Shown one piece after another: positions 38,960 through 43,762 of a stretch of DNA of 43,762 nt (positions within the stretch are counted from its first letter, which is position 1; the number at the start of each line of letters is the position of its first letter). The DNA comes from DAOTXN01 sp034435435 (GTDB taxonomy: Bacteria > Chloroflexota > Anaerolineae > S140-20): the NCBI GenBank assembly GCA_034435435.1, contig DAOTXN010000037.1, positions 1 through 43,762 of the forward strand, in the 5' to 3' direction. The notes below the pieces were generated by a model, which saw only the letters and a list, made by a program, of their open reading frames with translations, had not been told where the DNA came from and ran no database searches. The position numbers and the translations under genes were made by a program.

Positions 38960-40033
38960 CTAATCCAGGCGGATGCGCGGGTCGAGGTAGGCATACGAGA
39001 CGTCTACGATCAGATTGATGGCGACAAACAAGACCGCAATGACCAGCGTGAATCCCTCCACGACTCGATAGTCGCGCCCGGTGATGGCGTCAAACAGGGT
39101 GCGACCAATGCCAGAGAGGTTGAAAATGGTCTCGGTGAGCACGGCCCCCGCCAGCAAGATGCCGAATTGCAGCCCGATGACCGTCACCACGGGCAGCATG
39201 GCGTTGCGCAGGCCGTGGCGCAGGATGACGGCTTTTTCTTTCAGCCCTTTGGCGCGAGCGGTGCGGATATATTCCAGCCCCATCACTTCCAGCAGGCTGG
39301 AGCGGGTCATGCGGGCAATGATGGACATCGGAATCGTGCCCAACGCTATGGCGGGTAGAATCATGTGCTTCAACGCATCGCCCAATACCTTCCAGTTGGT
39401 GGTCAGCAGCGAGCTGAGGATGTGCATGTTGGTGATAAAATCCAGGCAGGTCTTGAGGAACCCACCGACATGCCAATTCCAGGTTTCGTACAGCGGGGCG
39501 ATGGTGACGCCGGCCGTCAGCCGGCCCGAGGGGGGCAAATGGAAGGCGGTGTCTTTGAGCAATACGGCAAAGACGTATTGCAGCATCAACCCCAGCCAAA
39601 AGACCGGCATCGAGACGCCTGTGTTGGCTATGATCATCGTCCCCACGTCTGCGGTAGAGTTGTGCCAGTAGGCCGAAATGATACCTAAAGGGATACCTAT
39701 GATAATGGCAAAAAAGAGGGCGCACAGACTCAGCTCGATCGTCACCGGCAATTTTTCGACCAACATCTCGGTGACCGGCCGGCCCTGCCGGAAAGAGTCT
39801 CCCAGGTCGCCCCGAACCAGCTCCCCCAGATAGCGCACAAATTGAACCGGGATAGGCTGGTCAAGTCCACGCCGCTTGATGTAGGCGTCGCAGATTTCGT
39901 CGGTGGCGCGCTCGCCCAAAGCCGCCCGGCAGGGGTCGCCGGGGATCATGCGCACCAGCGTAAAAACGACGAGCACGATACCCAAAAGGACAGGAATCGC
40001 CAGAAAAAGCCGTCGGAGGATATAACCTGTCAT
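38960..40033 (-). CDS. dppB: Oligopeptide ABC transporter permease (DppB-like)
   Basis: The 357-residue permease starts with YILRRLFLAIPVLLGIVLVVFTLVRMIPGDPC and has the EAA loop YIRTARAKGLKEKAVILRHGLRNAM. It ends YLDPRIRLD, all typical of DppB. The loop at about 155-225 is longer than usual (PPSGRLTAGVTIAPLYETWNWHVGGFLKTCLDFITNM). It lies downstream of the giant receptor gene with a hairpin between, so lower expression than the receptor is likely. Confidence 0.93.
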   Translation of the reverse strand: MTGYILRRLFLAIPVLLGIVLVVFTLVRMIPGDPCRAALGERATDEICDAYIKRRGLDQPIPVQFVRYLGELVRGDLGDSFRQGRPVTEMLVEKLPVTIELSLCALFFAIIIGIPLGIISAYWHNSTADVGTMIIANTGVSMPVFWLGLMLQYVFAVLLKDTAFHLPPSGRLTAGVTIAPLYETWNWHVGGFLKTCLDFITNMHILSSLLTTNWKVLGDALKHMILPAIALGTIPMSIIARMTRSSLLEVMGLEYIRTARAKGLKEKAVILRHGLRNAMLPVVTVIGLQFGILLAGAVLTETIFNLSGIGRTLFDAITGRDYRVVEGFTLVIAVLFVAINLIVDVSYAYLDPRIRLD

Positions 40034-40064
40034 TGCTTTTGCCTGATTCTATTGGAAATAAGCA

Positions 40065-40106
40065 GACGAAGGATGGAGCATCACACAGGTCGCCCCATCC
40101 TTCGTC
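40065..40106. terminator. Hairpin attenuator between receptor and permease genes
   Basis: GACGAAGGATGG (40065-40076) pairs with CCATCCTTCGTC (40095-40106), followed on the minus strand by TGCTTATTTCC. The stem is partly made of the GACGAAG heptad. It fits a partial terminator that lets the receptor be made in excess over the permeases. Confidence 0.7.
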
Positions 40107-40126
40107 GCTAGGGTTTGAGGGATTTA

Positions 40127-40207
40127 GAGACCTGGTTAGATCGCCTGATGAGCCTCTTTACAGTGCAGGTTTTCTTTTGACTCGTCATGGCTGCGAAACC
40201 AGGTCTC
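40127..40207. repeat. 81-bp segment with 11-bp terminal inverted repeats
   Basis: GAGACCTGGTT (40127-40137) is matched by AACCAGGTCTC (40197-40207), perfect over 11 bases and separated by 59 bases, in the receptor-permease intergenic region. No clear target duplication flanks it. It may be a tiny MITE or an RNA structural element. Confidence 0.6.
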
Positions 40208-40228
40208 CATCCTCAGTACGAGCCTGGG

Positions 40229-43200
40229 CTATTCAGGCGCGTTCAGGAACGGACCAAACAGCCCCGGGAAGTAAGTGAAGGAACCGTCGCGGCCCACGTG
40301 CAGCGGGTGCGCCGCATCCCACTGGACTACGTAGGACATCACCACGTCAATGGCGTCCAGGTCGCTGCCGTCGTGGAACTTGACGCCCGGCCGCAAGTGG
40401 AAGGTCCACACAGTCAGGTCATCGTTGGCCTCGTAGCTCTCGGCCAGCGACGGGACGACGCCCGTGCCCGCGACTTCGTAGGCCAGCAGCGATTCGTTGA
40501 TCTGTTCGCAAGCTCGCAACGTCTCGCCATCCGACTCGTCGGCGCAGTACAGGCCAATCGGCTCGGCGTTCTGCATCCACACCAGTGTGTCGCGCCCACC
40601 GGGGTTCATCACCGCAAAGTTCTCGTTGCTCAGCGGGCTGGCGTGCGCACCCTCGACGTCGGCCAGGAAGGCCGTGGCCGAACCGCCGTGCGCGACGGGG
40701 ATCATCGGCACGTGCTGCCTGAGCAGATTGTTGGCCTCGGCATAGATGACATTCCGCTCGGCTTGATCGACCAGCGCGCCGGCCCGGTTGAGGGCATCCC
40801 AGATGTCGGGGAAGCCATCGCCAAACTGATCCGAGGCGCCGTCGCCAAAGTGATAGTCCAGGAAGTTGGTCTGATCGGGATAGTCAGCGCCCCAGCCCAA
40901 CAGGTGGAAGCCTTCCAGCTCACCCGCGTCGGCGGCGTCGATAAACTCGCCCGATTCCATCACCACGATCTCGGCGTCGATGTTGAGGTTGTTCTTCAAC
41001 TGCGCCTGGATGTCTTGGGCCACCAGCGCCGGTTCGGGCAGATAGCCGCGGAAGACGTCGCGGTAAGAGATCTTGGTAGAAAAGCCGTCCGGGAAGCCGG
41101 CCTCGGCCAGCAGGGCCTTGGCGGCTTCTACGTCGAACTCGTACCACTCTTCGCCCTCGCAGCCGCCGGGGATGGCGCAGGGCGTAAAGTGTGAGGCGAC
41201 CGTCGAGCCTGCCGGATAAAAGTTGTCCACGATGCGCTGGCGGTCGATGCCCATGGCCACGGCCTGGCGCACGCGCTCGTCGTCAAAGGGCGGGTACCAG
41301 TTGTTCATGCCCAGGTAAAAGACGTTGAGCGCCTCGCGCGGGTAGAGAACCAGGTTGCTGTCGGCCTCAATGGTGGCAAAGTCATCCGGGCTGGGGTTGT
41401 CGATGCCGTCCACGTTGCCCGACTGTAGCTCGACCAGGCGCTGGGCGCCCTCGGTGCTCCAGCGGAAAACCAACGTGTCTACAAAACCCGGCTCACCCCA
41501 GTAGTCGGGGTTCTTGGTCAGGATGAGCTGCTCGCCGCGCCGCCATTCTTGGAGCATATAGGGGCCGGTGCCGATGGGATTGTCGATCAGATCGCCGCCG
41601 CCGCCCGTCTCCTCCAGATAGTCGGAGCTGTGGATGGCAAAGGCCGAGAAGGCCACTTTGGACGGGAAGGCCACGTCGGGCGTGCACAGTGTGAACCGCA
41701 CGGTCAGCTCGTCCACGGCTTCTATCTTGAGGAACTCGCCGCCATAGTCGCAGTTGGGAGCAGCGTAACTAAAGAGTACTTCTTCCATGGCCTCGCCCGG
41801 CGCGACCAGCGTGGTGAGGTCAATGCCGTACCACTTGAGCGACAGCTCGCTCAACGTGCCGTCCTCGTGCATGGCGGCCACGATCTCGTCCAGCTTGGCC
41901 AGGAACTTGTCCGACGGCCCACGGCCCTTGTCCAACGCAAAGGCCAGCGGCTCGTAAAAGGCGGGGGTGCCGACGTACTTGAGCGGCACGCCTTCGTCAA
42001 TCGCTGCCTGAATGGTCGGTTGGGCCGACATCACTGCGTCCAGGCGCGTTCCGTCGCCCAGGGCCAAGTCCTGGATGGCCTCGGCGTCGGTGGAATAGGG
42101 AACAATCTCCAAGCCTGAAGGCGGATCATACATTACCTCGCCGCCCATGATGGACAGCGTTCCCTCCAGGTAGGACTCGTAGGTAGTGGCTGTGCCCAGG
42201 CCCACTTTCTTGCCCGCCAAGTCGTCTACAGACTGGATGTCGGTGTTGTCCTTGTGCACGGCAAAGGAGGCCGGTGTAAAGTAGTAAGGAGCAGTAAACC
42301 ACAGCACTTCGGCGCGGGCCTCGGTGGGGGTCATCGAGCCGATGCTCAGGTCCCACCGCCCACCCCAGCTACCACCGGTGATCATGTCCCAGTCGGGGGT
42401 GGTGAATTCGACTTCGACGCCCAGCCGTTCGGCGACTTCTTTAGCCACGTCCACGTCAAAGCCGTCTAGCTCGCCCGCGTCGTTCAAAAAGCTCTGGGGG
42501 GCGTAGTTGGGATCGGTGGAAACCACCAACTTACCGGCGGCCATCACCTGATCCAACAAATCCTCACCCATGGCTTCTTCACCCAAGTAGCCCTTTTTAT
42601 CGTTCCAGATGGGGGTGTAGGCTCCGTTGATGATCTGGTTCACCGTGATGGACGGGTCGGCGCAGTCGCCGTTCTCGTCGCAGGTCAACACACCCGTGAT
42701 GCCCTGAAAGTTCTGCGTGGCATACAGCGCATCCCGCAAGGCCTTGCGCCCGATGTGCAGCGTCCCTGCCGCATCCACCACCCCCACTGCCTCTATCGCG
42801 TCGAACATCATCATGGCCGCGTCGTAGGCGTGCGCGTGGAACGCGCTCAAGGGCGGCTCGCCGTACTTGGCCAGGTGCTTCTCTTCGAACGCCTGCCCGG
42901 CCTCACTGGTGAACGAGATCTCGGGCCCGGTGTGATACATCCCTTCCGCCGCGTCGCCCGCCGCTTCCAGAAAGTCCGGCGAGATCATGCCGTCCGCGCC
43001 CACCAGAATCGTGTTCTCCAAGCCCGCGATCTCTTTGGCCTGCGCGGTGATGAACCCACCTTCGGCCACAAAGATCGGATAGTACAGCAACTCCGGCTGG
43101 TCCACCGCGATGCTGGTCAACAGCGGCCGCATGTCCGTGTCGCCCACGTTCACCGCTTCCTGAGCCGTGATCGTCCCGCCCAAGGCCGTGAAGGTGTCTG

Positions 43201-43762
43201 CAAACACTTGCTGCAACTGCTCCGCATACGGACTGCCGTCGTGGATCGTGGCCGCCGTGCGTATGCCCAACTCGTTGTAGAAAAACTGCGCCGCTACCGA
43301 ACCCTGCACCTTGTCGTTGTGACACGTGCGCAGGAACGACGCCACGTGCGTCTCCGCGCCCGTCAACGCCGGCGCCGTGCACGAGGGCGAGATCATCGTG
43401 TAGCCCGCCTGCTCGTAAATCGGCGCCGCCGGCGTGCACGCGCTGGAGCAGTTGTCCCCAATCACCCCCACGATCGTCTCGTCCGAGGTGATCTTGGTCG
43501 CCGTGGTCTGCCCGCCTTCCGCGTTGCAGCCGTCGTCTTCGGCCACGATCTCGATCTCAAAGCCCAGCACCGTGCCCCGGTCGTCAATGGCGATCTCGAC
43601 CCCGCGCTGCGTGTCCACACCCAGCGCTTCGTTCGGACCGCTGATGACCATGGCCGTGGCGATGCGTATCTTTTCGCCCGCCGCCACGTCCACGCACCCG
43701 AATTCATCGGTGCACGTGAATTCCGCCACCGGCTCCTTCGTGGCTTCCGGGGCCTGGGTGGC
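40229..43762 (-). CDS. Triple solute-binding protein: branched-chain type, polar amino acid type and circularly permuted oligopeptide type (partial, N-terminus off the window)
   Basis: The frame runs off the right edge; 1177 residues are visible. It likely starts further upstream as a lipoprotein, since the visible edge reads ATQAPEATKEP, a lipoprotein-type linker. Numbered from GTG 43729: residues ~20-376 are a type I periplasmic-binding domain (IRIATAMVISGPNEALG...GVIGDNCSSACTPAA). Residues 398-640 are an SBP_bac_3 domain (KLVVSTDPNYAPQSF, GFDVDVAKEVAERLG, WDLSIGSMTPTEARAEVLWFT). Residues ~660-1166 are an SBP_bac_5 domain. In the last, the usual N-terminal lobe (AEPIGLYCADESDGE...FHLRPGVKFHDGSDLDAIDVV) lies at the C-terminal end. 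It is probably exposed at the cell surface and delivers ligand to the neighbouring ABC transporters. No internal signal peptides or stops separate the parts. Confidence 0.9.
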   Translation of the reverse strand, partial: ATQAPEATKEPVAEFTCTDEFGCVDVAAGEKIRIATAMVISGPNEALGVDTQRGVEIAIDDRGTVLGFEIEIVAEDDGCNAEGGQTTATKITSDETIVGVIGDNCSSACTPAAPIYEQAGYTMISPSCTAPALTGAETHVASFLRTCHNDKVQGSVAAQFFYNELGIRTAATIHDGSPYAEQLQQVFADTFTALGGTITAQEAVNVGDTDMRPLLTSIAVDQPELLYYPIFVAEGGFITAQAKEIAGLENTILVGADGMISPDFLEAAGDAAEGMYHTGPEISFTSEAGQAFEEKHLAKYGEPPLSAFHAHAYDAAMMMFDAIEAVGVVDAAGTLHIGRKALRDALYATQNFQGITGVLTCDENGDCADPSITVNQIINGAYTPIWNDKKGYLGEEAMGEDLLDQVMAAGKLVVSTDPNYAPQSFLNDAGELDGFDVDVAKEVAERLGVEVEFTTPDWDMITGGSWGGRWDLSIGSMTPTEARAEVLWFTAPYYFTPASFAVHKDNTDIQSVDDLAGKKVGLGTATTYESYLEGTLSIMGGEVMYDPPSGLEIVPYSTDAEAIQDLALGDGTRLDAVMSAQPTIQAAIDEGVPLKYVGTPAFYEPLAFALDKGRGPSDKFLAKLDEIVAAMHEDGTLSELSLKWYGIDLTTLVAPGEAMEEVLFSYAAPNCDYGGEFLKIEAVDELTVRFTLCTPDVAFPSKVAFSAFAIHSSDYLEETGGGGDLIDNPIGTGPYMLQEWRRGEQLILTKNPDYWGEPGFVDTLVFRWSTEGAQRLVELQSGNVDGIDNPSPDDFATIEADSNLVLYPREALNVFYLGMNNWYPPFDDERVRQAVAMGIDRQRIVDNFYPAGSTVASHFTPCAIPGGCEGEEWYEFDVEAAKALLAEAGFPDGFSTKISYRDVFRGYLPEPALVAQDIQAQLKNNLNIDAEIVVMESGEFIDAADAGELEGFHLLGWGADYPDQTNFLDYHFGDGASDQFGDGFPDIWDALNRAGALVDQAERNVIYAEANNLLRQHVPMIPVAHGGSATAFLADVEGAHASPLSNENFAVMNPGGRDTLVWMQNAEPIGLYCADESDGETLRACEQINESLLAYEVAGTGVVPSLAESYEANDDLTVWTFHLRPGVKFHDGSDLDAIDVVMSYVVQWDAAHPLHVGRDGSFTYFPGLFGPFLNAPE

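Overview
The window is a GC-rich bacterial chromosome segment, almost fully coding, with no gene-free stretch longer than about 300 bases. It most resembles a Chloroflexota member (Anaerolineae or Caldilineae type). The hints are proline/threonine-rich linkers after single membrane anchors, a FYLPIIL motif near the C-terminus of a giant surface protein, the style of the solute-binding proteins, and short heptanucleotide repeats inside and between genes. The lineage is inferred from these features; there is no rRNA or other marker gene here.

Positions 1-20310 (mostly plus strand) carry a decayed antitoxin/PIN-toxin pair, a GNAT acetyltransferase, and a 1350-residue secreted amidase with many domains. 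An overlapping group follows: a cNMP-regulated PP2C-type phosphatase, an SH3-like membrane protein and NAD-dependent DNA ligase (ligA). Then come an orphan membrane protein, a TtcA-like PP-loop protein, a C39-like peptidase with a TPR region, MurJ, a membrane-anchored TolB-like propeller protein and an AMMECR1 protein. A minus-strand M50 membrane protease and a plus-strand lipoprotein are transcribed divergently. The theme is cell envelope plus housekeeping.

Positions 20311-29100 (minus strand) hold an inositol-phosphatase-family enzyme, relics of another toxin-antitoxin pair, and a tightly overlapped operon (DUF885 hydrolase, truncated receiver, GH2 beta-mannosidase, streptothricin-acetyltransferase-like GNAT). 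Two RelE-type toxin-antitoxin modules follow. One is bordered by a 109-bp MITE-like element. The other leads into a gene fusing two membrane helices to an effector-associated domain (EAD7-like), then a Nudix hydrolase.

Positions 29150-43762 (minus strand) are the most unusual part: a composite transport and metabolism locus. It has a full oligopeptide ABC transporter (dppBCDF-like), a GlnQ-type ATPase, and a 931-residue protein joining a seven-blade WD40 propeller, a triplicated membrane module and a GlnP/HisM-type permease. It also has an amidinotransferase and a saccharopine/lysine-dehydrogenase-like enzyme. At the head is one polypeptide containing three solute-binding proteins of three different ABC classes (branched-chain, polar amino acid, oligopeptide), with the third circularly permuted. 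I infer a receptor hub in which one surface protein feeds several ABC transporters.

Overlaid on everything are arrays of 7-bp repeats (variants of GACGAAA, AAAATCC, CAATTCC, CACAATC, TCGTCAC). They form in-frame peptide linkers, protein ends, 5' leaders, an intergenic spacer and a palindrome. Most variants have no stop codon in any of six frames, which would let them be tolerated inside genes.
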